This document shows, in pieces, positions 11,247 to 21,088 of a stretch of 64,000 bases of DNA. Position 1 is the first letter of the stretch. Every line of letters starts with the position of its first letter. Source of the stretch: Trichobilharzia regenti (lineage: Eukaryota; Platyhelminthes; Trematoda; Strigeidida; Schistosomatidae); the NCBI GenBank assembly GCA_944472135.2, contig OX235264.1, positions 118,883,809 through 118,947,808 on the forward strand, read 5' to 3'. The notes under the pieces are model-generated. The model saw only the letters and a list, made by a program, of their open reading frames with translations, was not told the origin of the DNA and ran no database searches. Both the position numbers and the translations under genes were made by a program.

Positions 11247-13760
11247 TTAGGTGCTGTAGTAGATTAGTGCTTGATTCGTTCTAGGAGTAAATAGTTTATT
11301 AATATAATCTGTAGAGTGAAACAGTCTGTATAGAGAGCGTTTGAAGCTTGTAACCGAAGAGCAAGTTCTGATATCTAGGGGCAGGCTATTCCATATTTTA
11401 GAATACATGACTGTGAAGAAGTTTTCACGGAGTGTTGACCTAAAAGAATGAGTTGTCACTGTGGAAGTTTGGTTACGCAGATCGTAAGAACCTTCCTGTG
11501 CGAATTGTATGTCCCTGTTACCTGAGAATGATATTTTGTGAAGGACCTTAAAGAAGAATATTAGGTTTATAATAAGTCGCCTTGTCCAAAGTGGGTCGAG
11601 TTTTAGGATCATGCACCGTGAGATGTAGTCTTTCTTACAATCGTAGCCAAGCAGTTTTGAGGTAAAATATCGTTGGATACTTTCCATCCTTAGCTTGTCG
11701 CGTGTGCGAGTGCTGCTTATAATAAATGGACAGTATTCTAGTAGTGGTCTGACACATGTTTTGTACAGAATTAGCTTGGCTTCATTGTCGTGAAAGTTCC
11801 TGAGTATGCATCCTAAGAGCATCCTCGATTTTCTAGTCTGTGATGCTACTTGCTCTGAGAATGTCAAGTCACTAGAGTACCTCAAGCCTAGGTCAACGAC
11901 ACTTCGGAGTCTTGTTAGGTTAGCAGATTGGAGCGTTAATTTCAGGTCAATTGAGGGTGCACCGAAGCAGATCCAGCCACATTTGTTCAGATTAAATTGG
12001 AGATTCCATAGGGACGACCAAGCAGCCATTTTATCTAATTCCTTCTGCACTACATTCTCGAAGTTCCCTAAGTCATCACGTTGGAATGTATAAGCTACTT
12101 TTAGGTCATCTGCAAAGATGAATGGTTTCCCGTGCGTGAAGCAAGCGCATATGTCATTGATGTATAGTGTAAATAGGAGGGGTCCAATGACACTACCTTG
12201 TACTACACCAGAAGTGATAGGGCTAGGTTTGGAGGTTGCAGACCCGAGTTTAACTATTTGGGACCTATTGTTAAGGAATGATTTAAGCCATCCTAATAAT
12301 GGGTCACGTATTCCTAAGGAGTTCAGTTTATTTGTTAGCAGTAAATGGTCAACACGGTCAAATGCCTTAGAAATGTCAAAGTAGATGACAAGTACTAGTT
12401 GCCGTCTGTCACGACTGCTGGTTACAAAATTGAAGAAGTCTAGGTGACATGTTAAACATGATCTGGATTTCAGGAATCCATGTTGGTTCGGACTTATGAT
12501 GTTGCAGCTAAGCATATGTTTGATTAGGTTATCTTTGACTAGTCTCTCCATGATTCTAGATGCTATAGGTGTGATATTGATTGGCCGGTAGTTACTGACT
12601 TCAGTTTTCGAGCCAGATTTGTGTTTAGGCATAATGAATGTAGTCTTCCATATGTCAGGGTAAGTTTGGGTTTCTAGGGACATTGTGAATATTTTAAGAA
12701 GCAGTAGAGGAATGTCAGGGCCACCATATTTATAGAAGTAAGATGATATACCGTCGGTACCGAAACCTTTTGAACTTTTGAGGGTTCTTATAGTTTGGTT
12801 AATGTCAGCGTAAGTGAATTGAACAGTGCTAATTTGGTTTGGTGTCAGTGGAGTTTGTGCCATATTAGTAATAGGGTGTATATCGAGTAGCTGGACTGAG
12901 GGCTTAATGTAGTTACCTGCAAACGTTTTGTTGAATAGTTCACATATGTCTCCCAACATTATACACGTGACTTGCTGTGCTTCAGTGTCCGTCGACACTT
13001 TAGCACTGATACCAGATGTATTTCTCAGTGTTGTCAACTTTGTATCGAAGGAGTTCTTGGTTGCTTGCCTTTGGTTTGGTGTTTTATCCGAGACTACTTT
13101 AATAGTCTTGAATTTAGTGGCAGTAACCAGAAGATCTTCGGCCATCTTAAATCGTTCAGCTGTTATGTAGCTGTCGAACCTAAAGAGTATAGGATAAGGA
13201 TGCTTTAGGTCTGTTTTGCTTAGACGAATGCACTGACAAGGTGCATTCAAGAGATTTGCAGCCTTCAGCAATGAGTGCTGGACTGACTTTATGGGCTCGC
13301 TATCCGGTACATTATACACTATTGCGTTTTGTTTTGAAGCCAGCCTTCTAACAACTTCGCTGGATAGAAAGTCGATGGCGTTTTCTAACTCCTTCGCACT
13401 TTCTGAGTCAGTATGAGTCATTCTAGAGGTCATATTAAAAAGCTTTAGGATTGTAGGATCCTGCATTTCTTTTTTCATACGTGAGATAGTTTCGGGTATA
13501 CATTCTAGTGAACTTAATTTCGTTTTTAATTCATCTATCTGTAGCTGCATCTCTTTAATTACGCACGTTAAGTAAGAGAGCTCTACTTTTTCAGACAGAA
13601 CATCTTCCACCTGTATTACAGGGGTCAGAGTTATGTTCGAGGCTCTTATGTTGGGTGAACTACTAATAATATGGGGTGGTAATGTGTTACTAGACGAGCT
13701 GGTGCTATTTTCTAAATTAGTGGTGTTCACACGAACACGCTTTTTAGAATTTTTAACCAT
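11247..13760 (-). CDS. CR1-C fused ORF1-reverse transcriptase, intact 837 codons
   Basis: Residues 1-225 match the ORF1 N-terminus of CR1-A: a basic start, a coiled-coil-like stretch and an RRM-like block (VYNVPDSEPI to IKVVSDKTPNQR). At about residues 225-240 (near 13040-13085) the frame passes into the sequence just before the reverse transcriptase (GDICELFNKTF, compare EDICEVFSTHF in CR1-A). The rest is a complete reverse transcriptase with NYRPINIT, GFLKSRSC, YFDISKAFDRV, GVVQGSVIGP, FADD at 549-552, and the usual C-terminus (KIWNSLPLDIRTC). The endonuclease and the second half of ORF1 are gone, and no stop or frameshift interrupts the frame. Either this is an element form kept by selection, or a young deletion that happened to be in frame. 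Confidence 0.8.
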   Translation of the reverse strand: MVKNSKKRVRVNTTNLENSTSSSSNTLPPHIISSSPNIRASNITLTPVIQVEDVLSEKVELSYLTCVIKEMQLQIDELKTKLSSLECIPETISRMKKEMQDPTILKLFNMTSRMTHTDSESAKELENAIDFLSSEVVRRLASKQNAIVYNVPDSEPIKSVQHSLLKAANLLNAPCQCIRLSKTDLKHPYPILFRFDSYITAERFKMAEDLLVTATKFKTIKVVSDKTPNQRQATKNSFDTKLTTLRNTSGISAKVSTDTEAQQVTCIMLGDICELFNKTFAGNYIKPSVQLLDIHPITNMAQTPLTPNQISTVQFTYADINQTIRTLKSSKGFGTDGISSYFYKYGGPDIPLLLLKIFTMSLETQTYPDIWKTTFIMPKHKSGSKTEVSNYRPINITPIASRIMERLVKDNLIKHMLSCNIISPNQHGFLKSRSCLTCHLDFFNFVTSSRDRRQLVLVIYFDISKAFDRVDHLLLTNKLNSLGIRDPLLGWLKSFLNNRSQIVKLGSATSKPSPITSGVVQGSVIGPLLFTLYINDICACFTHGKPFIFADDLKVAYTFQRDDLGNFENVVQKELDKMAAWSSLWNLQFNLNKCGWICFGAPSIDLKLTLQSANLTRLRSVVDLGLRYSSDLTFSEQVASQTRKSRMLLGCILRNFHDNEAKLILYKTCVRPLLEYCPFIISSTRTRDKLRMESIQRYFTSKLLGYDCKKDYISRCMILKLDPLWTRRLIINLIFFFKVLHKISFSGNRDIQFAQEGSYDLRNQTSTVTTHSFRSTLRENFFTVMYSKIWNSLPLDIRTCSSVTSFKRSLYRLFHSTDYINKLFTPRTNQALIYYST

Positions 13761-13839
13761 CGTTATTAAAGATCAGTTATTAGTAACCAATAAATGAATA
13801 TAAACGAAAACACGTGCAAAAGCGTCACCTGATTCGAAC

Positions 13840-14026
13840 GTTCACAGACCCTAGTAAAACTATTATTTTTATATGTTGGTGTAAAAATAAAGAATTCTCG
13901 AGTGGGCAATCGGTGTTTTGGATTTTGCGTCCGTTATTACTAAGCGTTTCTGAGAAACTTCAAGGAATAGCGTGAGCCCGAGCGTAGCAAGAGCTGGGCA
14001 TTAACGGTTTACGAGACGTGGCTGAC
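13840..14026 (+). repeat. Host BEL/Pao 5' LTR, 5'-truncated
   Basis: This matches the last half of the LTR at 20530-20890, from GTTCACAGACCCTAG to the terminal GACA. The first half is missing where CR1-C begins at 13839. Confidence 0.75.
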
Positions 14027-14172
14027 AGTTTCTGATGGTGGAAACAGATTCTGGCGGATTCAGACAGTCGGTGACAGTTTGGATAGTCACCGTTCATCTT
14101 TCCTGGTGCCGGTCAAGTCCTCTTTGAACAAGCAATATCGGGAACTTTTTTGGAATTGGGTCAAGTTCAACA

Positions 14173-14847
14173 ATGCCTGGGTCAAAGAAGGGACAGAGTG
14201 TCTTGGATGCAAACAGGAAAGTAAGTCATGGTGACTTGTCTGTTACTTGTAACGATGTGTCTGATGTTAAGCATGACATGGTTGATGTTACTGTTTCACC
14301 GTTCAGGGATAATAGGAACATCAAACTCCCTAAATTTGAACCACGGTGTTTTGATGGAAACCCGGCTGATTATTTACAATTTGTAAAGGAGTTTGAGATC
14401 ATGTTGAGTGGTTTTTTATTAAATGATGAATTGAAGTTAATGTATTTGATGAGATATTGCACTGGAGATGCTGCAAGAGCTATACAGTGCTGTAAGTTTA
14501 TGAAGCCAAAAGAGGGCTACGATGAGGCTATGGGCATATTACGTCAAAGGTTTGGAAGACCTTCGATAATTGTAGGGAAGTTATTCGAGGTTGTTAGGGG
14601 TAATGGTGGTCAATTACAGGATGACTCCCAGGCACTCACTGAGTTTGTAGATAATTTGCTAATTTACAAGAATGGAATGATTTCGATGAATCGCACGAGT
14701 GACCTAAACTCGAGTTTTATACTAGAAGTAATAGCAAGACGTCTACCTACTCGACTGCAAAGGAAGTGGGTGAAGATAAGCTCCCGTATGGAGGATGAGG
14801 GTATCGAGCCAAAATTTGATGATATCCTGAAACTAGTAAAAGATAGT
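14173..14847 (+). pseudogene. Host BEL/Pao gag, N-terminal part
   Basis: The frame begins MPGSKKGQSVLD and contains the block LPKFEPRCFDGNPADYLQF, typical of DUF1759 Gag proteins, followed by LRQRFGRPS and RLPTRLQRKW. The nested copy has an in-frame ATG 31 codons further upstream; here one extra T near 14147-14152 breaks that extension. The frame is cut at codon KDS by the nested insertion and resumes at 18817. Confidence 0.75.
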
Positions 14848-15205
14848 TGTCAATCACGTCTCATAAACCGTTAATGCCCAGCTCTTGCTACGCTCGGGCC
14901 CACGCTGTTCTTCGAAGAATTCAGAAACGCTTAGTTATAACGGATGCAAAAACCAAAACACCGATCTGCCGTTTGATATTTCTGTATTGTTACACCAACA
15001 TATAAAAGGAATAAGCGAACTAAGGTCTGTAAACAAATATTACAATAATAAATCGTTATATTACTTCTGACGATATTTTACGCTTCTTTCTGAACAGCGA
15101 CCGATGAGACGATGACTGTCGTATTGATGCCTCCGCGAAAATCGGGGAAGTTGATTTTGAGCAAACAACCAAGAATTGATCGTTCAATCTTCAACTACAT
15201 TGACA
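14848..15205 (-). repeat. 3' LTR of the nested BEL/Pao element
   Basis: This 358-bp LTR has TG...CA ends. In the minus sense it is preceded by a purine-rich GCCGGGGAG, the same as before the host 3' LTR at 20521-20529, which is a likely second-strand primer site. Confidence 0.85.
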
Positions 15206-16354
15206 CTCCCCGGCAAAATACCGATCCATCCCTTCTTTCCTTCACGACCAATACACGTTGACTTGGATGCCGTTGCGAGAACCTAGGTCACACGGACAGA
15301 GCTGAAATGGAAAACAAACAGAAAAGCCAACACACCACAAGCGTACTCACAGCACAATCTCACACATCAATGACGACCTGCGCCTCCAGACAGAGACCTC
15401 CTCTTGACATCTTCCAACACAATCGCCACTTACTAGAATGACTCTTGCAGAATGCAACGTGACCATAGCAGCACCTCATGATACTATTCAAGCATCCTCT
15501 TTTCTATTCACTATCAATTATCACTGAGATCGCTTGTCACTCATTCTGCCTCAGTTCTAGTAGCGGTGACGTATGCGAGTCTCAGTCATTTACACTCTTT
15601 CTCCCCGGCGTGTCGGACCACAGCTAACAATTACATCCGTGTGCGTTTCATTCTCAGCAATAGCCTTGCCTCCCCGGCGTATACGACCCATCTGCTGTCC
15701 TTAACATCAATCAATTCATTCATGGATGTAGAAGACTCGAAACAACTTCAGAAGTAATCACGACGAAAATTTTAACAAAATTATGCAATAAAAACAAGGC
15801 ACGAAAACAACGAGTAAACACAACTGATCCAAAATCACAATTGCGAAAACACACCACACGTATACACAAACAGTACAAATAACCTCGCGGATCATGTCTT
15901 GGTGGAATTCCTTTGAAGAATCGCAGGACTTACACCAGTACGCCTGCAACCCTTCTCAGGTTGACGATTGTAAGTTGTGGAATGTCCGGACACAAACAAG
16001 ATTAACCAACAATTACAATAATTGGAACTCACACAATTATTTAACACAAACATATGTACAATCAACACATCAAATGTTGTGGATTCTAGCACGACAAATT
16101 ACCCTTGAAGAACTGTAGGACTTACAGCAGTACGCCTACATTCCTTCTCAGGTTGATGATCCAAGTGGAAGTCGTCCGGACACAAACAGAATTACCAACA
16201 GCTAGATGACAGATGATATCAATTCAGTATATACAATATGAACTTATGTACAAAATCACACACCAAGCACATTGGACTGCTCATTGATGCGCTACCCTTT
16301 GAAGAATTGTAGGACTTACACCAGTACGCCTACAACCCTTCTCAGGTTGACGCC
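15206..16354 (-). other. 3' non-coding region of the nested BEL/Pao element with 192-bp tandem repeats
   Basis: In the minus sense this lies between gag and the 3' LTR, where pol would be in a full element. It contains a tandem repeat with a period of about 192 bp: CTTTGAAGAA...ACTTACACCAGTACGCCT starts at 15910, 16102 and 16295 (the last overlaps the gag stop). Two equivalent repeats, also about 192 bp apart, are at 19548-19632 and 19740-19822 in the host element. No coding domain is seen. Confidence 0.65.
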
Positions 16355-18403
16355 CTAGGTTGGAAAATCGTCGCAGAGTTCATTTGCTAACTTCCTTCTC
16401 TGAGCTATATCCTCAAATCTGAACGGCAACACGCCCATGTCATTGTATCGTAGAATATAGATGACCAACAAACACACGACATATCTCATCAACCAAGTGT
16501 AGAAACAGAGTAATTTACACCAAAGATAATAACATTCAAATAGTAACTTGAAACTAGAAATGCCTTTATTCGTGCAAGTCAATTTAACAATAACTCTCTC
16601 GTTTACACTTGGCTTATCCACACTAAACTGACCATTGATATTCGTCCTTTCAAACGAACTGATACTACCATAGTCATTGCACAAGATACTTGAGTTGATG
16701 GGTGTCTGTTTCATTGTGGATGAAAGCACCAACGATGACTGAGTGACACAAGGTGATGAACTTAGCGGTGGATCAGAAGCTGTTCTTTTTCGGCTTTCAG
16801 ATAGTTGTCCAACTGCAAGATTACCACCACTGCTGTCTTTCACTACTAGTTCGGGTTTAGCACTATCATCTGATGATAGGTGGGCTACACGCTGATCAAT
16901 TACACTGACTGTCTCACAAGTATGCACACCTTCTGGAACTGCATCTGCGTTCAATTCTACTTCACGTTGTAGTTGTACAGAACCTTTATTTAACTTAGCA
17001 GTAGTAGGCATATCCCTCATCTCATAATGATCAACCAAAGACAAATCTGCACTATCATGATCATTACTACAAATATTCAATTTACCGTCAAGTTCATCAT
17101 TTTCAAACTCTTTAATAACAGAAGTAGACAATTTTGGTTCCTCCTCGCAAATCCTAAAAGGTTTTATAACTTCACTCTGACTAGTAATACCTTGTAAACT
17201 TTTGGAGTCAGAACTGCACTCTGAAGCAGCAACTCTATTCTGTGACACTCTATTCAACAATGGCTTACCAGTTGCAACTACAGACTTCTTGACCGCACCG
17301 TTATCGTCACACAATTCGGAGTCAGACCTGGAGTTTACATTTAGCTTATCACTGAACTTGCTCACTGGTTCACAGTTCACTTCTGTATGCACCTCTTGCA
17401 CACGTGTAAAACACAACCGTGTTTGTCTTGCATCTTGTAACTTATCTGTTGAGGATGTACTACGAAACCTGTTACACTCACTAGGTCTATATGCATTACT
17501 AGACATCATGGAGCCTTCTCGATATCCACCTCTCTGAGGCCTATTCGTCATCAATGAGTGCGTTTTACCCTCAGACTGCTCTATTCTAGGGGTGAGATGT
17601 AATAGACTGGCGAACTTGCTCATAGATTGATTGACACAATCTTTTACCAGTTTCAGGATATCATCAAACTTTGGCTCGATACCCTCATCCTCCATACGGG
17701 AGCTTATCTTCACCCACTTCCTTTGCAGTCGAGTAGGTAGACGTCTTGCTATTACTTCTAGTATAAAACTCGAGTTGAGGTCACTCACGCGATTCATCGA
17801 AATCATTCCATTCTTGTAAATTAGCAAATTATCTAAAAACTCAGTGAGTGCCTGGGAGTCATCCTGTAATTGACCACCATTACCCTTAACAGCCTCGAAT
17901 AATTTCCCTGCAATCATCGAAGGTCTTCCAAACCTTTGACGTAATATGCTCATAGCCTCATCGTAGCCCTCTTTTGGCTTCATAAACTTACAGCACTGTA
18001 TAGCTCTTGCAGCATCTCCAGTGCAATATCTCATCAAATACATTAACTTCAATTCATCATTTAATAAAAAACCACTCAACATGATCTCAAACTCCTTTAC
18101 AAATTGTAAATAATCAGCCGGGTTTCCATCAAAACACCGTGGTTCAAATTTAGGGAGTTTGATGTTCCTATTATCCCTGAACGGCGAAACAGTAACATCA
18201 ACCATGTCATGCTTAACATCAGACACATCGTTACAATTAACAGACAAGTCACCATGACTTACTTTCCTGTTTGCATCCAAGACACTCTGTCCCTTCTTTG
18301 ACCCAGGCATTGTTGAACTTGACCCAATTCCAAAAAGTTCCAGATATTGCTTGTTCAAAGAGGACTTGACCGGCACCAGGAAAGATGAACGGCGACTATC
18401 CAA
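16355..18403 (-). CDS. Gag-like protein of the nested BEL/Pao element, intact 682 codons
   Basis: Gag forms the particle that packages element RNA. The N-terminal third carries the DUF1759-type block (FEPRCFDGNPADYLQF at about residues 85-100, then LRQRFGRPS and RLPTRLQRKW). The middle is a long Ser/Thr/Glu-rich region with little order. The last 80 residues include a hydrophobic, Trp/Cys/Leu-rich run of about 28 residues that could span a membrane, then PFRFEDIAQRRKLANEL. No CCHC zinc knuckle and no protease motif (DTG/DSG) was found. The start at 18403 is the first ATG after the LTR; MPGSKKGQ at 18310 is an alternative start. The open frame and the low LTR divergence suggest a gene that still makes protein. 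Confidence 0.75.
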   Translation of the reverse strand: MDSRRSSFLVPVKSSLNKQYLELFGIGSSSTMPGSKKGQSVLDANRKVSHGDLSVNCNDVSDVKHDMVDVTVSPFRDNRNIKLPKFEPRCFDGNPADYLQFVKEFEIMLSGFLLNDELKLMYLMRYCTGDAARAIQCCKFMKPKEGYDEAMSILRQRFGRPSMIAGKLFEAVKGNGGQLQDDSQALTEFLDNLLIYKNGMISMNRVSDLNSSFILEVIARRLPTRLQRKWVKISSRMEDEGIEPKFDDILKLVKDCVNQSMSKFASLLHLTPRIEQSEGKTHSLMTNRPQRGGYREGSMMSSNAYRPSECNRFRSTSSTDKLQDARQTRLCFTRVQEVHTEVNCEPVSKFSDKLNVNSRSDSELCDDNGAVKKSVVATGKPLLNRVSQNRVAASECSSDSKSLQGITSQSEVIKPFRICEEEPKLSTSVIKEFENDELDGKLNICSNDHDSADLSLVDHYEMRDMPTTAKLNKGSVQLQREVELNADAVPEGVHTCETVSVIDQRVAHLSSDDSAKPELVVKDSSGGNLAVGQLSESRKRTASDPPLSSSPCVTQSSLVLSSTMKQTPINSSILCNDYGSISSFERTNINGQFSVDKPSVNERVIVKLTCTNKGISSFKLLFECYYLWCKLLCFYTWLMRYVVCLLVIYILRYNDMGVLPFRFEDIAQRRKLANELCDDFPT

Positions 18404-18453
18404 ACTTTCACCAACTGTTTCAATCCGCCAGATCTGTTTCTATCGTCAGAAAC

Positions 18454-18811
18454 TGTCAATCACGTCTCATAAACCGTTAATGCCCAGCTCTCGCTACGCT
18501 CGGGCCCACGCTGTTCTTCGAAGATTTCAGAAACGCTTAGTTATAACGGACGCAAAAACCAAAACACCGATCTGCCGTTTGATATTTCTGTATTGTTACA
18601 CCAACATATAAAAGGAATAAGCGAACTAAGGTCTGTAAACAAATATTACAATAATAAATCGTTATATTACTTCTGACGATGTTTTACTCTTCTTTCTGAA
18701 CAGCGACCGATGAGACGATGACTGTCGTATTGATGCCTCCGCGAAAATCGGGGAAGTTGATTTTGAGCAAACAACCAAGAATTGATAGTTCAATCTTCAA
18801 CTCCATTTACA
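18454..18811 (-). repeat. 5' LTR of the nested BEL/Pao element
   Basis: This 358-bp LTR is the promoter-side repeat for the minus-strand gag. The leader between LTR and gag is about 50 nt; I could not assign a tRNA primer site. Confidence 0.85.
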
Positions 18812-18816
18812 ATAGC

Positions 18817-19509
18817 GTCAATCTATCTATGAGCAAGTTTGCCAGTATATTTGTTCTCACCCATAAAATAGAGCAGTCTGAGAGCAAAACGCAATCATTG
18901 ATGACGAAAGGGTCTCAGAGGAGTGGATATCGAGAAAGATTTATGGTGTCAAGTAATCCATATAAGCTTAGTGAGTGTAACAGGTTTCGTAGTACATCCT
19001 CAACAAATAAGTTACAAGATGCAAGACAAACACGGTTGTGTTTTACACCTTTGCAAGAAGTTCCTGCAATGATGAACTGTGAATCAGTGAGCAAGTTTAT
19101 TGATAGGCTAAGTGCAAAATCAAGGTCTGGCTCCGAATTGTGTGACGATAACGGTGCGGTGAAGAAGCCTGTAGTTGCAACTGGTAAACCATTGTTGAAT
19201 AGAGTGTCACAGAATAGAGTTACTGCTTCAGAGTGCAGTTCTGACTCAAAAAGTTTACAAAGTATAACTAGTCAGAGTGAAGATAGAAAACCTTTAATGA
19301 TTTGTGAGGAGGAACGCAAATTGTCTACTTCTGTTATTAAAGAGTTTGAAATTGATCAAGTCGACCAGATAGACGATGGTAAATTGAATATTTGTGATAA
19401 TGATGATGATACTTCACAGATGTCTTTGGTTGATCATAAGGAGATGAGAGATAGGCCCGACGTGCTTGGTGTGTTATTTTTGTACATACGTTCATGTTGT
19501 ATATGCTGA
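18817..19509 (+). pseudogene. Host BEL/Pao gag, continuation after the nested insertion
   Basis: The frame picks up VNLSMSKFAS exactly where the first part stops and follows the nested gag with many substitutions to MRDRPD. There it departs and ends after LFLYIRSCCIC, so about 700 bp of the gag C-terminal part seen in the nested copy are deleted here. Confidence 0.75.
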
Positions 19510-20529
19510 ATTCGTATCATCTTTCATCTATCTGTTGGTAATTCTATTTGTGTCCGGAGGACTGCCACTTGGAACATCAACCTGAGAAGGAATGTAGGCG
19601 TACTGCTGTAAGTCCTGAAATTCTTCAAGGTTAGTTCGTCATGGCAGAATCCGCAACACTTCATGTATTGATTGTACATATGTTGGTGTTGAATATTCGA
19701 GTGGGTTGCAATTATTGTAATTATTGATTAATCTTGTTTGTGTCCGGACATTCCACAATTTACAATCGTCAGCCTGAGAAGGGTTGTAGGCGTACTGGTG
19801 TAAGTCTGAAATTCTTCAAAGGTATTACATCGAGACATGATCTGTAAGGTTATGTGTACTGTTTGTATATATGTGAGGTGTGTCGTATCGATTGGTGTTT
19901 TTGGATTCATTATGTTTATTTGTTGTTTTGCGTACCTTGTCGCTATTGCATAATTTAGTTAAATTGTTCGTCCAGATTACTTCTGAAGTTGTTTCGAGTC
20001 TTGCACATCCGTGAGTGAATTGGTTGATGTTAAGGACGGCAGATAGGTCGTATACGCCGGGTAGGCTAGGCTATTGCTGAGAGTGACATGCACACGGAGA
20101 TGAGGATTAGCTCTGATCCCACACGCCGAGGAGCGACAGTGTAGACGACTGAGGCTTGCATACGTCACCGTTACTAGATCTAAGGCAGAATGAACGACAA
20201 GCGATTGCAGTGGTAATTGGTAGTGGGTAAATAACAGGATGTGAGCAGAGTATCATGAGGTGGTGCTATGGTCACGTTGCGTTCTGCAAGAGTCATTCTA
20301 GTAAGTGGCGATTGTGTTACAGGATGTCAAGAATATATTTTTAATTCGAAGTTGTGGGCCGTCATTGATGTGTGAGATTGTGCTGTGAGTACGCTTGTGG
20401 TGTGTTGGATTTTCTGTTTGTTTTCCATTTCAGCTCTGTCCGTGTGACCTAGGTTCTCGCAACGGCATCCAAGTCAACGTGTATTGGTCGTGAAGGAAAG
20501 AAGGGATGGATCGGTATTTTGCCGGGGAG
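19510..20529 (+). other. 3' non-coding region of the host BEL/Pao element
   Basis: This is the inverted counterpart of 15206-16300, with two 192-bp-spaced repeats and GCCGGGGAG next to the LTR. No pol domain is visible. Confidence 0.6.
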
Positions 20530-20890
20530 TGTCAATGTAGTTGAAGATTGAACGATCAATTCATGGTTGTTTGCTCAAACTAACTTCCCCATATCTTCGT
20601 TAAGGCACCAGTACAGTGGTCATCGTCTCATCGATCGCTGTTCAGAAAGAAGTCAGCAGTAAACTGTCAGAAGTAACATTGTGATTTATTATTGTAATAT
20701 TTGTTCACAGACCCTAGTAAAACTATTATTTTTATATGTTGGTGTAACAATAAAGAATTCTCGAGTCGCCAGTCGGTGTTTTGTTTTTTGCGTCCGTTAG
20801 TACTAAGCGTTTCTGAAAGGCTTCGAGGAACAGCGAGAGGCCCAGCGTAGCAGGAGCTGGGCATAAACGGTTTTAGAGACGTGATTGACA
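20530..20890 (+). repeat. 3' LTR of the host BEL/Pao element
   Basis: This 361-bp LTR begins TGTCAATGTAG and ends GATTGACA. It is the inverse of the nested LTRs and more diverged from them than they are from each other. Confidence 0.8.
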
Positions 20891-21088
20891 CCACATGGAC
20901 CGAAACATTCATATCCCAGCGTGATATCCAATCATCCTAAGCTGATAGTAGGTTAGTAACGCAGGATCTGCCTTTTCTGAAACCATGTTGGGCTTCATGG
21001 AGTATATTAGACCTATCAAAATATTCCATGGAGTGATCGTCAATAATTCTGTCCAGTACTTTTGATACCACTGGAAGTAGAGCTACTG
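20891..21088 (-). pseudogene. CR1-E reverse transcriptase fragment
   Basis: The minus strand reads LLPVVSKVLDRI and HGFRKGRSCVTNLL, conserved blocks just after YRPI in non-LTR reverse transcriptases, then meets an in-frame TAG. It continues the frame that stops at 22105, so the piece between is an insertion. Confidence 0.7.

Larger units (their letters stand above)
10106..13839 (-). mobile_element. CR1-C, internally deleted non-LTR element without endonuclease
   Basis: This minus-strand element has a short 5' UTR (13839-13761), one long fused frame (13760-11247) and a 3' UTR of about 1.1 kb ending near 10106. The 5' end abuts a truncated LTR at 13840. It lacks the ORF1 C-terminal half, the endonuclease and the linker before the reverse transcriptase. 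Confidence 0.75.
14848..18811 (-). mobile_element. Nested BEL/Pao gag-only element, opposite orientation
   Basis: Two direct LTRs of 358 bp (14848-15205 and 18454-18811), each beginning TGTCAATC and ending ACA, enclose a minus-strand gag gene and a non-coding 3' region. The flanks are ATAGT (14843-14847) and ATAGC (18812-18816), a 5-bp target duplication with one change; the reading frame of the interrupted gag is restored when one copy is removed. The LTRs differ at 8 of 358 aligned positions, so the insertion is recent. No pol gene is present. Confidence 0.85.
13840..20890 (+). mobile_element. BEL/Pao-type gag-only LTR element (host copy), interrupted by a relative
   Basis: On the plus strand: a partial 5' LTR (13840-14026), leader, gag start (14173-14847), the nested element, gag continuation (18817-19509), a non-coding 3' region with repeats, and a complete 3' LTR (20530-20890). 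The gag has the architecture of DUF1759-type Gag proteins of BEL/Pao elements. No protease, reverse transcriptase, RNase H or integrase is visible, so it would depend on a relative for enzymes. Confidence 0.75.

Noticed and set aside
14885..15070. 61-codon frame starting inside an LTR
   Set aside because: It lies within the 3' LTR of the nested BEL/Pao element and is not conserved as a frame in the other LTRs.
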